Shown here: positions 1 through 7,415 of the stretch, piece after piece | Layout: the number at the start of each line of letters is the position of its first letter | How positions within the stretch are numbered: the stretch's first letter is position 1 | Assembly: GCA_004299485.1 (NCBI GenBank) | Contig: SCQP01000005.1 | Location: forward strand, 28,731-92,730 | Reading direction: 5' to 3' | Length of the DNA: 64,000 bases | From: Acidobacteriota bacterium | GTDB taxonomy: Bacteria; Acidobacteriota; Terriglobia; Terriglobales; SCQP01 | Notes under the pieces: generated by a model | What the model was told of the DNA's origin: nothing | What the model saw: the letters and a program-made list of their open reading frames with translations, nothing else | Database searches by the model: none | Translations under genes and position numbers: made by a program

Positions 1-1
1 G

Positions 2-916
2 CTGGAGCTGGTGCGTAAGGCCGCCAGCTTGCCGGCGACGGTGTTGATTGCGGGCGAAAGCGGGACCGGCAAGGATCAGCTCGCACAACTGCTGCATTTT
101 CTGGGGCCGCGGCGGCACAAGCCGGTGGTCAAGATCGACTGCGCCAGCCTGCCGGCGGAGCTGCTCGAAAGCGAACTGTTCGGCTATGAAAAAGGCGCCT
201 TCACCGGCGCGTACCAGGCCAAACCGGGGCGGCTGGAACTGGCCGGCGAAGGCACGCTGATCCTGGATGAAATTGCTTCCCTGAGTCTGCCGTTACAGGC
301 CAAACTGTTGCGCGTCATCGAAGAGAAATCGTTTGAACGGCTGGGCGGGCATACCTCCATCCAGATTGAGGCGCGGCTGGTGGCGCTGACGAATGTGGAG
401 TTGGCGCAGGCGGTCGAGCGGCGGGAATTCCGCGAAGATTTGTATTACCGCCTCTTTGTGCTGCCGGTGCCCATTCCGCCCCTGCGCGAGCGGCGGGACG
501 ACATTCTGCCGCTGGCGGAACATTTTCTGACGGAGTCGGCGCACGAGCATCCGCGCCGCTTGAGCGCCACCGCGAAACGGGCGCTGGTGGCCTACGACTA
601 CCCCGGTAACGCGCGCGAGCTGCGCAACCTGTTGAGCCGGGCGGTGATTTTCTGCGAACGCGACGAGATCGGCGCCGAACACCTTCCGGCTTATGTGCAG
701 GCCGCGGCGACGGGCGCGCCGGTGGAGAAGACGCTCGCCGAGGTCGAGAAGGACCACATCGCCGCCGTGTTGCAGCGCTTTCGCGGCCGCAAGCAGGCGG
801 CGGCAGCGGCGCTGGGCATCAGCGCCAAGACGCTGCTGGAGAAGCGGCGCAAGTACGGCCTGGATCCGCCATGGACGGACCGGCTGCCGCCGGGCATTTA
901 CCGGCCGGAAGACTGA
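2..916 (+). CDS. Sigma-54-dependent transcriptional activator, 5'-truncated by window edge
   Basis: This is the C-terminal part of an NtrC-type enhancer-binding ATPase that remodels sigma-54 RNA polymerase. The frame is open to the window edge, so the N-terminal sensory or receiver domain is not visible. Walker A (GESGTGK) lies about 15 residues after the GTG at 11, the sigma-54 contact loop GAFTGA follows some 45 residues later, and Walker B is LILDEI. The arginine-finger region (FREDLYYRLFVLP) and a C-terminal Fis-type helix-turn-helix (AAAALGISAKTLLEKRRKYG) complete the family layout. Its last 19 bases overlap the convergent scpB gene. The target promoters are unknown. Confidence 0.93.
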   Translation: MELVRKAASLPATVLIAGESGTGKDQLAQLLHFLGPRRHKPVVKIDCASLPAELLESELFGYEKGAFTGAYQAKPGRLELAGEGTLILDEIASLSLPLQAKLLRVIEEKSFERLGGHTSIQIEARLVALTNVELAQAVERREFREDLYYRLFVLPVPIPPLRERRDDILPLAEHFLTESAHEHPRRLSATAKRALVAYDYPGNARELRNLLSRAVIFCERDEIGAEHLPAYVQAAATGAPVEKTLAEVEKDHIAAVLQRFRGRKQAAAAALGISAKTLLEKRRKYGLDPPWTDRLPPGIYRPED

Positions 917-1503
917 TCGCCGGCGGCAGCGGGAGCCTCGCCGCCAGCCGGTGCTTCGACTTCGATGCCTTCGAGACCCGCCTGCGCCATTTCTTCGAAT
1001 TCTTTGAGCGTGGGCAGATCGCGCAGGCTGCTGAGGCCGAACTGGACCAGGAAATCGCGGGTGGTGCGGTAGAGGATGGGTTTGCCGACGACTTCCTTGC
1101 GGCCGGCGGTCGAGACCAGCTTTTTGTCCAGCAGGGTGTTGATGACGCCGGCGGGATCGACGCCGCGCAGGTCGCGGATTTCCGGCAGCGTCACCGGCTG
1201 CTTGTAGGCGATGACGGCGAGCGTTTCGAGGGCGGCGAGCGAAAGGCGGATGCGCGGTTTGAGGCTCTTGAGGAACTGGCGCACGGCCTCGTGATGCTGC
1301 GCCTTGGTGGCCATGCGATAGCCGCCGGCGATGGCGCGCAGTTCAATGCCAAATTCATCGGGCGCGTAGCGCGCGGCCAGTTGTTCGAGCGCGGCCTGCA
1401 CCTCGGCGGCCTCGACCCCCAGCGCCGCCGCCATCTGGGCCACCGTCGCGGGCTCCTCGGCAGCGTAAATAATGGCTTCGATGGCGGAAACGATCTCGCT
1501 CAC
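898..1503 (-). CDS. scpB: Segregation and condensation protein B
   Basis: ScpB is the winged-helix kleisin partner that dimerises and binds ScpA in the Smc-ScpA-ScpB condensin, which organises and separates origins. The 201-aa length is normal, and the tandem winged-helix core with conserved stretches such as LETLAVIAYKQPVTLPEI and the following RGVDP is clear. The tail from about residue 180 is Ala/Gly-rich and low complexity. The start codon overlaps the scpA stop by four bases (ATGA), showing translational coupling; scpA precedes it. The 3' end overlaps the upstream activator gene by 19 bases on the other strand. Confidence 0.95.
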   Translation of the reverse strand: MSEIVSAIEAIIYAAEEPATVAQMAAALGVEAAEVQAALEQLAARYAPDEFGIELRAIAGGYRMATKAQHHEAVRQFLKSLKPRIRLSLAALETLAVIAYKQPVTLPEIRDLRGVDPAGVINTLLDKKLVSTAGRKEVVGKPILYRTTRDFLVQFGLSSLRDLPTLKEFEEMAQAGLEGIEVEAPAGGEAPAAAGDQSSGR

Positions 1504-2414
1504 TCACTCTCCCCACTCGCAGGTTTGGACTGCGCCAGAAAATCCAGCCACGCCTGATGAAAGCGGCGATGGCGTTTCAGCAGAATATCGCCAAACGGGC
1601 GGTCCTGACGCAGCATGGCGACCTGCAACCGCACCAGTTCCAGAATGGCCAGAAACGACGCCAGCAGCGCCTGCTTGCTGGCTGCCTGCTGGAACAGAGG
1701 GCGGATGGGCACCGGATCTTCCGTCCGCGTCAGCAGGCGGTGAATGTGCTCGATCATGCTGCGCACGCTCACTTCCTCCGGCGCCAGGGTGAGCTGTGGG
1801 CGCTCGCGCAGCCGCTCCAGCACCTGGCGGAATGTCGCCACCAGGTCATGCACGCCTACGGCCAACTGGGCTGGATCTTCGTCGGGCGGATGATCCCAGC
1901 GCTGCGGCCGCGACCAGCTCGCCTCTTCCAGTTGCTGGCGTTCATGCAACTGCGAGGCGGCCTGCTTGAACTGCTCGTATTCGAGCAGGCGCTGGACCAG
2001 CTCTTCGCGCGGGTCGGGCGGCGGGGCTTCGCCGGGCAGAAGCGGTTCTGCCGGAAGCATCATCTTGCTCTTGATCTGGATGAGGGTGGCCGCAACCACC
2101 AGAAATTCTGCCGCGACCTCGACATCCAGATCGCGGAGGGTTTGCAGATAAGCAAGGTATTCGCCGGTGATGGCGGCGATGGGGATGTCGTAAACGTTGA
2201 TATTCTGGCGGCGGATGAGGTCGAGCAGCAGGTCAAACGGACCCTCATACAACTGGCCGATTTGGATCAGAAAGGGCGAGGCGTCGTCTGTTGGCGCGGG
2301 CCCCAGCGCGGCTGCGCCGCGCGCCCCGCTTGTGCCCGCGCCAGACTGGGGGCCCCGTGCGCCCCATTCTGGCGCTGCGCTAGAGGGCACGTTCTGATGA
2401 CGCGGCTGATCCAT
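1500..2414 (-). CDS. scpA: Segregation and condensation protein A (kleisin) with repeat-encoded N-terminus
   Basis: ScpA is the kleisin subunit of bacterial condensin and bridges Smc heads with ScpB. The normal protein begins near residue 46, where FLIQIGQLYEGPFDLLLDLI starts the conserved N-terminal helical domain; YDIPIAAIT and LVVAATLIQIKSKMMLP follow. The C-terminal winged-helix domain ends near residue 295. The first 45 residues are atypical: after the initiator segment MDQPRHQ they are Gly/Ala/Pro-rich and encoded by a family A dispersed repeat. I see no good alternative start inside the repeat, so the ATG at 2414 is used. It is the first gene of scpA-scpB. Confidence 0.93.
   Translation of the reverse strand: MDQPRHQNVPSSAAPEWGARGPQSGAGTSGARGAAALGPAPTDDASPFLIQIGQLYEGPFDLLLDLIRRQNINVYDIPIAAITGEYLAYLQTLRDLDVEVAAEFLVVAATLIQIKSKMMLPAEPLLPGEAPPPDPREELVQRLLEYEQFKQAASQLHERQQLEEASWSRPQRWDHPPDEDPAQLAVGVHDLVATFRQVLERLRERPQLTLAPEEVSVRSMIEHIHRLLTRTEDPVPIRPLFQQAASKQALLASFLAILELVRLQVAMLRQDRPFGDILLKRHRRFHQAWLDFLAQSKPASGESE
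2291..2377 (-). repeat. Dispersed repeat family A, copy 1, inside scpA
   Basis: This is a GC-rich element with two hairpins, one around GCGCGGCTGCGCCGCGC and one around the GGGGGCCCC core. On the minus strand it is translated as the N-terminal extension of ScpA (SGARGAAALGPAP). The copy before trmFO (58558-58646) encodes nearly the same peptide in the same frame. Confidence 0.8.
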
Positions 2415-2574
2415 TTTTACTACTCGGCCTAGTGATCTCTAAGACGCTGTGGCCGCCGGGTAGTGTCCGGGGCTGAATCAGCATACCATTATGAGGAAAG
2501 GCCAGCAATTTCCGTGCGGCAACGACAGGAGGAGCAAGTAACCTCCACCATCGCTGCGGCGTTGATGGTTATGT

Positions 2575-3207
2575 ATGCTGGCGCAAGCGCTCACCATGCC
2601 GCTTCCGTATCGGGCCGCCCCAAACGAGGACGTGGACCTGCCGCTCGTGCAGCGCATTCAGAACGGCGACGGAGCAGCCTTCGAAGAGCTATACGCGCGC
2701 TATCAGCAGCCGATTACGCGGTTGGTGGCGAACGTGGTGCGGTACCGGGAAGTGGTGCCCGACCTGGTGCAGGAGATTTTCACCAAAGTGTACTTCGCCA
2801 TGGAGGGCTTTATGCCGGGCATGCCCTTCCGGCCGTGGATTTATCGCGTAGCCACGAATTATTGCGTAGACTACCTGCGGAAACGGAAACGGCAGCCACC
2901 ACAGGTATCGACCACCGCGGAAACCGGCGAAGACCAGGAATGGATGATGCCGGATCCGTCAGCAAGCGTGTTGCAGAAGCTGGTCTCGACGGAGCTGGCG
3001 GGCAAATTGCTGATGGAACTGAAGCCGCGGGACCGGATGCTGCTGGTGATGAAGGAAATGCAGGATTTGAGTCTGGAAGAGATCGGCACGGTCACGCACA
3101 TGGGGATTTCGGCGGTAAAGGTGGCGTTATTTCGCGCGCGCAAGCGTATGCTCAACGAGTACCAGCAGTTGATGCAGCAGGCGAAGGAGGGGACTTCGCA
3201 TGAGTAG
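2575..3207 (+). CDS. ECF-type RNA polymerase sigma factor
   Basis: This 210-aa sigma-70 family factor has region 2 at roughly residues 25-100 (VPDLVQEIFTKVYF, then RPWIYRVATNYCVDYLRKRK) and region 4 at roughly 145-200 (LKPRDRMLLVMKEMQDLSLEEI, then AVKVALFRARKRM). It should direct polymerase to a small regulon, probably including its own operon. ATG 2596 is an alternative start; neither has a strong Shine-Dalgarno. The next gene, overlapping by eight bases, encodes a zinc-finger anti-sigma factor, and a Spy-like membrane-anchored protein follows, which suggests an envelope or periplasmic stress role. The 160 bases upstream show no clear -35/-10. Confidence 0.93.
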   Translation: MLAQALTMPLPYRAAPNEDVDLPLVQRIQNGDGAAFEELYARYQQPITRLVANVVRYREVVPDLVQEIFTKVYFAMEGFMPGMPFRPWIYRVATNYCVDYLRKRKRQPPQVSTTAETGEDQEWMMPDPSASVLQKLVSTELAGKLLMELKPRDRMLLVMKEMQDLSLEEIGTVTHMGISAVKVALFRARKRMLNEYQQLMQQAKEGTSHE

Positions 3208-3667
3208 CCGGAAGCAGGAATGCGAGCAGTTGCGTGAGCGGCTGGAGAACGGTGGCACGGTGCTGGGCGAGGAGGGGAAACGCCATCTGGCGGCGTGCGC
3301 CGAATGCGCCGAGTATAGGGAGTTGACGCAGTGGTCGCGCACCGTGGTGCACGCGGGGGCGGTGGAAGCCACACCGCCGCTGATGAGTTCGGTGTGGGCG
3401 TCGATCCATCGCGCCTCGGAGCAGGCGTGGGATTCCTCGCTGACGCGCAGCTTCCGCTATCTGCTGCCCTACATGGTGGCGGTGGTGGCGCTGATTGCGC
3501 TGGTCGGCGGGCTGACGGCAGTGCGCACGCCCGCGCCGGTGCGGGCGGCGAGCGCCGCCTACGCGGTGCTGAATCAACCCGAGCCGGCGGCGATGACCGA
3601 AGTGCTGGCGAGCGTGAGCCAGCCGTCGCAGGATCCGGCGGATCTGCTGGGAGGACACACCCGATAG
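3200..3667 (+). CDS. Zinc-finger (HC2-type) membrane anti-sigma factor
   Basis: This 155-aa protein has a cytoplasmic N-terminal anti-sigma zinc finger with the H-x3-C-x2-C pattern (HLAACAEC), one transmembrane helix near residues 88-106 (LLPYMVAVVALIALVGGLTAV), and a short exported tail of about 45 residues. Such proteins hold their cognate ECF factor at the membrane until the tail or helix senses a signal. The start codon lies eight bases inside the sigma gene, so expression is coupled. The signal is not known; the extracytoplasmic tail is too short for a recognisable sensor domain. Confidence 0.88.
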   Translation: MSSRKQECEQLRERLENGGTVLGEEGKRHLAACAECAEYRELTQWSRTVVHAGAVEATPPLMSSVWASIHRASEQAWDSSLTRSFRYLLPYMVAVVALIALVGGLTAVRTPAPVRAASAAYAVLNQPEPAAMTEVLASVSQPSQDPADLLGGHTR

Positions 3668-3673
3668 AGGCCT

Positions 3674-4159
3674 ATGCCGAAAGGATTTCATAGTTCCGCG
3701 ATTCTGGTGATTGTCTTCGTGCTGGGCCTGGTGGCAGGCATTGCCGGCATGGTCTGGGCATGGCCGGGGGTGCAGGCGCGCTATTTTACCCACAAGCGGG
3801 AAACGTACGTGCAACACCTGCAAACCACGCTGCAGCTCACGCCCCAGCAGGTGACGCAGGTGGAGGGCGTGATTCAAGATGCCGGCCAGTTGCGGCACAG
3901 CATCCACCTGCAATACGCGCCGCAGTACCATGCGATGTGCGAACAGGCGTATACGCTGCACCAGCAGGAGCGGGACTCCTACCTGCAATCGCCGCAGCGC
4001 AAACTGCTGCTCGACCGGTTGCACCGCATCATGACCGCCAGCCAGTGGCAAAAATGGCAGCAACCCTCGAGCACGAACAATCACCGCGCGCGTCCCGATC
4101 CCTGCGAACACTCCCGGTCCCGCAATCCGCGCGCGGCGGGCAGCAGCTCCGGGCGCTAG
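3674..4159 (+). CDS. Membrane-anchored Spy/CpxP-like periplasmic protein
   Basis: An N-terminal membrane helix (residues 9-30, ILVIVFVLGLVAGIAGMVWA) is followed by a helical, Gln-rich domain containing LTPQQVTQVEGVI, which resembles the LTxxQ motif of Spy/CpxP/CnrX stress proteins. It starts six bases after the anti-sigma gene, so it probably belongs to the same operon and may act as the periplasmic chaperone or sensor of this sigma/anti-sigma unit; that role is inferred. The last 30 residues are low-complexity basic/Ser sequence and overlap no known domain. Confidence 0.65.
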   Translation: MPKGFHSSAILVIVFVLGLVAGIAGMVWAWPGVQARYFTHKRETYVQHLQTTLQLTPQQVTQVEGVIQDAGQLRHSIHLQYAPQYHAMCEQAYTLHQQERDSYLQSPQRKLLLDRLHRIMTASQWQKWQQPSSTNNHRARPDPCEHSRSRNPRAAGSSSGR

Positions 4160-4184
4160 CTCCGCCAAACCGGCCGGTACGCTG

Positions 4185-4190
4185 TATAAT
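4185..4190 (+). promoter_or_regulatory. Perfect -10 box for the 6S-like RNA
   Basis: TATAAT matches the primary-sigma -10 consensus exactly and would place the transcription start near 4197-4198, at the 5' end of the rod-like RNA. No good -35 is visible at 17 bases upstream. Confidence 0.6.
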
Positions 4191-4197
4191 GAGGTGA

Positions 4198-4342
4198 TTT
4201 GCCGTGCCTGCAAGAGCAGAATCCGCGTTGGTGGGGCCCGCTTCGTGTCGGCTCGTGCGGCTTTTCCTGGTGGAAAAGCCGCAGCCGGCACGCTCGGCTG
4301 GGATACAGCGATGCTGATTCTGCTCTAGGGGCCTGCGGCATC
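4198..4342 (+). ncRNA. Rod-shaped structured RNA, 6S RNA candidate
   Basis: The 5' and 3' halves pair into one long rod. Stems found by eye: 4200-4204/4336-4340; 4213-4223/4316-4326 (11 perfect pairs); 4226-4230/4306-4310; then a symmetrical open region of 14 nt on each side (4231-4244 and 4292-4305); then 4245-4253/4283-4291 and a perfect 11-bp apical stem 4257-4267/4272-4282 with a 4-nt loop. A rod of about 145 nt with a central bubble is the hallmark of 6S RNA, which mimics an open promoter and sequesters housekeeping polymerase. It lies just before the foldase gene (start 4357) without a clear terminator, so a cis-acting leader is the main alternative. Confidence 0.55.
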
Positions 4343-4356
4343 CACAAGGATTTCCG

Positions 4357-6345
4357 ATGCTGAATTTTTTCCGACGGCGGGACACCACCGCACGCTGGGT
4401 GCTGGGTGGCTTCCTGGTGATCATCTGTATCGCCATGGTAATGTTCCTGATTCCGCAGGGCATGCAGGGCGACTCCTCGCTGCCGCTGTTAGATCAGACC
4501 GTGGCCACGGTGAATGGGACCAAGATTACCGGTCAGGACCTGAACAGCCAGGTGCAGCGCTTCGGGCAGGGGCAGCAGATTCCGCAGCAGTTATTGCCCA
4601 TGCTGGGCGAACAGGCATTGCGCAACCTGATCACCACGCAGGCGCTGGTCGACCAGGCCCGGCAGTTGGGCCTGACGCCGACCAACACGGAAATCGCCCA
4701 GGCGGCGCGGCAGCAGCTTCCGGAGCTGTACCCGGGCGGCAAGTACGTGGGCGACGCGCAGGCGGCGCAAATGCTCGCCTCCTCGCAAGTGACGCTGCCG
4801 CAACTGCAAGAGCAGTTGCGCCAGGGCCTGATGGTGTCGAAGGTCGAGGACCTGATCGAGGATCCGGTGCGGGTCAGCCAGGCGGAAGTGCGGCATCAGT
4901 TTGAGGTTCAGAACGAAAAGGCGACCTTCGATTACGTGGTGCTCGATCCCGAGCAGTTGCAGAACAGCGTGAAGGCCGACGCGCCCGCGCTGGCGGCGTT
5001 CTACAAGGCCAACCAGAGCAATTACGACGCGCCGGAAAAGCGGCAGATCGAGGTGGTGCTGGCCAACCAGGCGGCGATTGCGGCGGGCATCCAGATCTCG
5101 CCGGCGGCGGTGCATCAATTCTACGAGCAGAACCGGGACACCTACAGCCATCCGGAACAGGTCAAGGTCTCGCACATTCTGATCAAGTTCCCCGACACCA
5201 CTCCGGCGGCGGCCGAGATTGCGACGACGCGCAAGCGCGCCGAAACCGTGCTGAAGCAGGTGCAGGCCAAGCCGAAGGACTTTGCCGCGCTGGCCAAGAA
5301 GTACTCGCAGGATGACGCCAGCGCGCCCAATGGCGGCGAGCTGGGCTTCATCCAGCGCAACCAGACGGTGCCCAATTTTGAAAAGGTCGCCTTCAGCCTG
5401 CCGGTGGGTCAGATCAGCGGACTGGTGCAGACCGAGTACGGCTTCCACATCATCAAGGTGGAGGCGCATAACCAGGCCTATGTGCAGCCGGAAGCATCGG
5501 TGCACGACCAGATCGTGGCCACACTGCAGAAAGACCAGGCGGTGAATCAGGCGCAGAATCTGATCAATCGGGCGGCGGCCATGAGCCAGACCACACCGCT
5601 GGCGGCGGTGGCGCAGCAACTGCATCTGGAGTATTTCCGCACGCAGCCGATCAGCCAGACCGATCCGGTCATTGGCATTGGCGTGAATCCGAACTTCGCC
5701 GGAGCGGTGTTTGCCACCCAGGCCGGCGCGGCTACCGCGCCGATTCAAGTGGCGCAGGGGTTTGCCCTCGCCAAGATCGACAAGGTGATTCCGCCGGGAC
5801 CGCAGCCGCTGTCGGCGGTAGAAGCGCAGGTCACCAGCGACTACAGGAAGCAGCAGGCGCAGAAGCTGGCGGTCAGTGAGGCGGCGGCGCTGGAAGCGGC
5901 GGCGAAGACGCAAGGGCTGAAGGCGGCGGCGGCGAAGCTGCACCTGAAACTGGAAACCGGCAAGGCGCTGACGCGCTCGGGCTCGCTGCCCGATGTGGGC
6001 GCGATTTCCAGCTTTGCCGCAACCTTGTTCGGCTCGAAGCCGGGCGCGGTGGCGCCGGTGGCGGCGGTCAGCGGTAAGCAGGTGGTCTACGCGCTGAGCA
6101 CGCTGCAGGAGCCGACGGATGCCGATTTCGCGCAGCAGAAGAACGCCATGGAGCAGCAACTGCTGACGCAGAAGCGCAACCACGTGCTCAACGCGTATGC
6201 CGACGCGCTGATCACCCGGCTCACCAAGGCGGGCAAGATCACGGTCAACGAGGCGACGGTGGAACGGGTGCTGGGCATCGGCGGCGGGCCGTCATCGCCC
6301 GGAACACCGGCGCCGGCGGCGCCGCGCGGCCTGGGCCTCGGCTAA
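4357..6345 (+). CDS. PpiD/SurA-like membrane-anchored peptidyl-prolyl isomerase
   Basis: This 662-aa protein has one N-terminal transmembrane helix (about residues 14-34), a SurA_N-like chaperone region to about residue 200, a parvulin rotamase domain at about residues 262-372 (VKVSHILIKFP at its start, NGGELGFI in the middle, YGFHIIKV at the end), and a long helical C-terminal region. It should act in the periplasm on newly secreted or outer-membrane proteins, as PpiD does. An AAGGA-type ribosome site precedes ATG 4357, and the 6S-like RNA lies directly upstream. The Gln/Ala-rich composition and Pro/Ala tail are typical of the family. Confidence 0.92.
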   Translation: MLNFFRRRDTTARWVLGGFLVIICIAMVMFLIPQGMQGDSSLPLLDQTVATVNGTKITGQDLNSQVQRFGQGQQIPQQLLPMLGEQALRNLITTQALVDQARQLGLTPTNTEIAQAARQQLPELYPGGKYVGDAQAAQMLASSQVTLPQLQEQLRQGLMVSKVEDLIEDPVRVSQAEVRHQFEVQNEKATFDYVVLDPEQLQNSVKADAPALAAFYKANQSNYDAPEKRQIEVVLANQAAIAAGIQISPAAVHQFYEQNRDTYSHPEQVKVSHILIKFPDTTPAAAEIATTRKRAETVLKQVQAKPKDFAALAKKYSQDDASAPNGGELGFIQRNQTVPNFEKVAFSLPVGQISGLVQTEYGFHIIKVEAHNQAYVQPEASVHDQIVATLQKDQAVNQAQNLINRAAAMSQTTPLAAVAQQLHLEYFRTQPISQTDPVIGIGVNPNFAGAVFATQAGAATAPIQVAQGFALAKIDKVIPPGPQPLSAVEAQVTSDYRKQQAQKLAVSEAAALEAAAKTQGLKAAAAKLHLKLETGKALTRSGSLPDVGAISSFAATLFGSKPGAVAPVAAVSGKQVVYALSTLQEPTDADFAQQKNAMEQQLLTQKRNHVLNAYADALITRLTKAGKITVNEATVERVLGIGGGPSSPGTPAPAAPRGLGLG

Positions 6346-6352
6346 CGCGGCC

Positions 6353-7408
6353 ATGGCAGCGAGCAAGATCCCGGTTGGGATAGTAGGCGCCACCGGTGTC
6401 GTGGGCCAGCGCTTTCTTTCGCTGCTCGATCAACATCCCTGGTTCGAGCCGGTGTGGCTGGCGGCGTCGGATCGCTCCCGCGGCAAGCGCTACGCGGAGG
6501 CCACCCAGTGGCGCCTGCCGACCCCCATGCCGGAGCGCTTCGCCGGTCTGCCAGTGGCGGAGGCCGTGCCGCAAGGCTGCCCGGCCCAGGTCATTTTTTC
6601 TTCGGTCGACGCCGCGACGGCACGCGAGCTGGAGCCGGCGTTTGCCGCGGCCGGACATCGCGTGATTTCCAACTCCAGCGCGCTGCGCATGCAGAGCGAT
6701 GTACCGCTGGTGATACCCGAGTGCAATCCGGAACACCTGCGGCTTATCGAGAGCCAGCCGGGTTTCGCCAATCATGGCGGTTATGTGGTCACGAATCCCA
6801 ATTGCTGCACCGTGGGGCTGGTGATGGCGCTGGCGCCGCTGGAACGTGCCTTCGGCATTGCCAGCGTGATGGTGGTGACGATGCAGGCGGTATCGGGTGC
6901 AGGCTATCCCGGCGTGGCGTCGCTCGATGCGCTCGGCAACGTGATCCCCTACATCGCGCACGAAGAAGAGAAGCTCGAAGCCGAGGCGCAGAAGATTCTG
7001 GGGCGCATGGAAGCCGGCCGCATTGCGCCGGCGGGGTTCGGAATTTCGGCGCAGTGCAACCGCGTCCCCGTGATTGACGGGCACATGGAGTCGGTGAGCG
7101 TGAAACTGCGCCGGCGCGCCTCGCTCGACGAAGTGGCGGAGGCGCTGCGGTCGTTTCGTGGCCGGCCGCAGGAGCTGGCGCTGCCCAGCGCCCCGGCGCA
7201 GCCGGTGCTGGTCTCAAGCGCCAGCGACCGGCCCCAACCGCGGCTCGATGTCGACGCCGGCGGGGGCATGAGCGCGACCGTGGGCCGCCTGCGGCCCTGC
7301 CCGTTGTTCGACTATAAGTTCACGGTGCTGACGCACAATACCCTGCGCGGTGCGGCCGGCGCGGCGCTGCTGAACGCCGAACTGCTACACGCCGAAGGAC
7401 GGTTGTAG
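6353..7408 (+). CDS. asd: Aspartate-semialdehyde dehydrogenase
   Basis: Asd reduces aspartyl phosphate to aspartate semialdehyde in lysine, methionine, threonine and diaminopimelate synthesis. The NADP-binding motif GATGVVGQ starts at residue 11, and the catalytic cysteine lies in NPNCCT near residue 146. The later AQCNRVPVIDGH stretch carries substrate-binding residues. The 351-aa length and motif spacing fit the archaeal/fungal-like Asd class rather than the E. coli class. lysC follows after seven bases, so the first two steps of the pathway are co-transcribed. Confidence 0.95.
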   Translation: MAASKIPVGIVGATGVVGQRFLSLLDQHPWFEPVWLAASDRSRGKRYAEATQWRLPTPMPERFAGLPVAEAVPQGCPAQVIFSSVDAATARELEPAFAAAGHRVISNSSALRMQSDVPLVIPECNPEHLRLIESQPGFANHGGYVVTNPNCCTVGLVMALAPLERAFGIASVMVVTMQAVSGAGYPGVASLDALGNVIPYIAHEEEKLEAEAQKILGRMEAGRIAPAGFGISAQCNRVPVIDGHMESVSVKLRRRASLDEVAEALRSFRGRPQELALPSAPAQPVLVSSASDRPQPRLDVDAGGGMSATVGRLRPCPLFDYKFTVLTHNTLRGAAGAALLNAELLHAEGRL

Positions 7409-7415
7409 AGGCTGC

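Noticed and set aside
4198..4342. Signal recognition particle RNA
   Set aside because: The conserved GGAAG tetraloop/internal-loop signature of SRP RNA is absent.
4591..6183. A 530-aa open frame antisense to the ppiD-like gene
   Set aside because: It is Arg/His/Leu-rich, has no motif, and mirrors a strong gene; long antisense frames are expected at this GC content.
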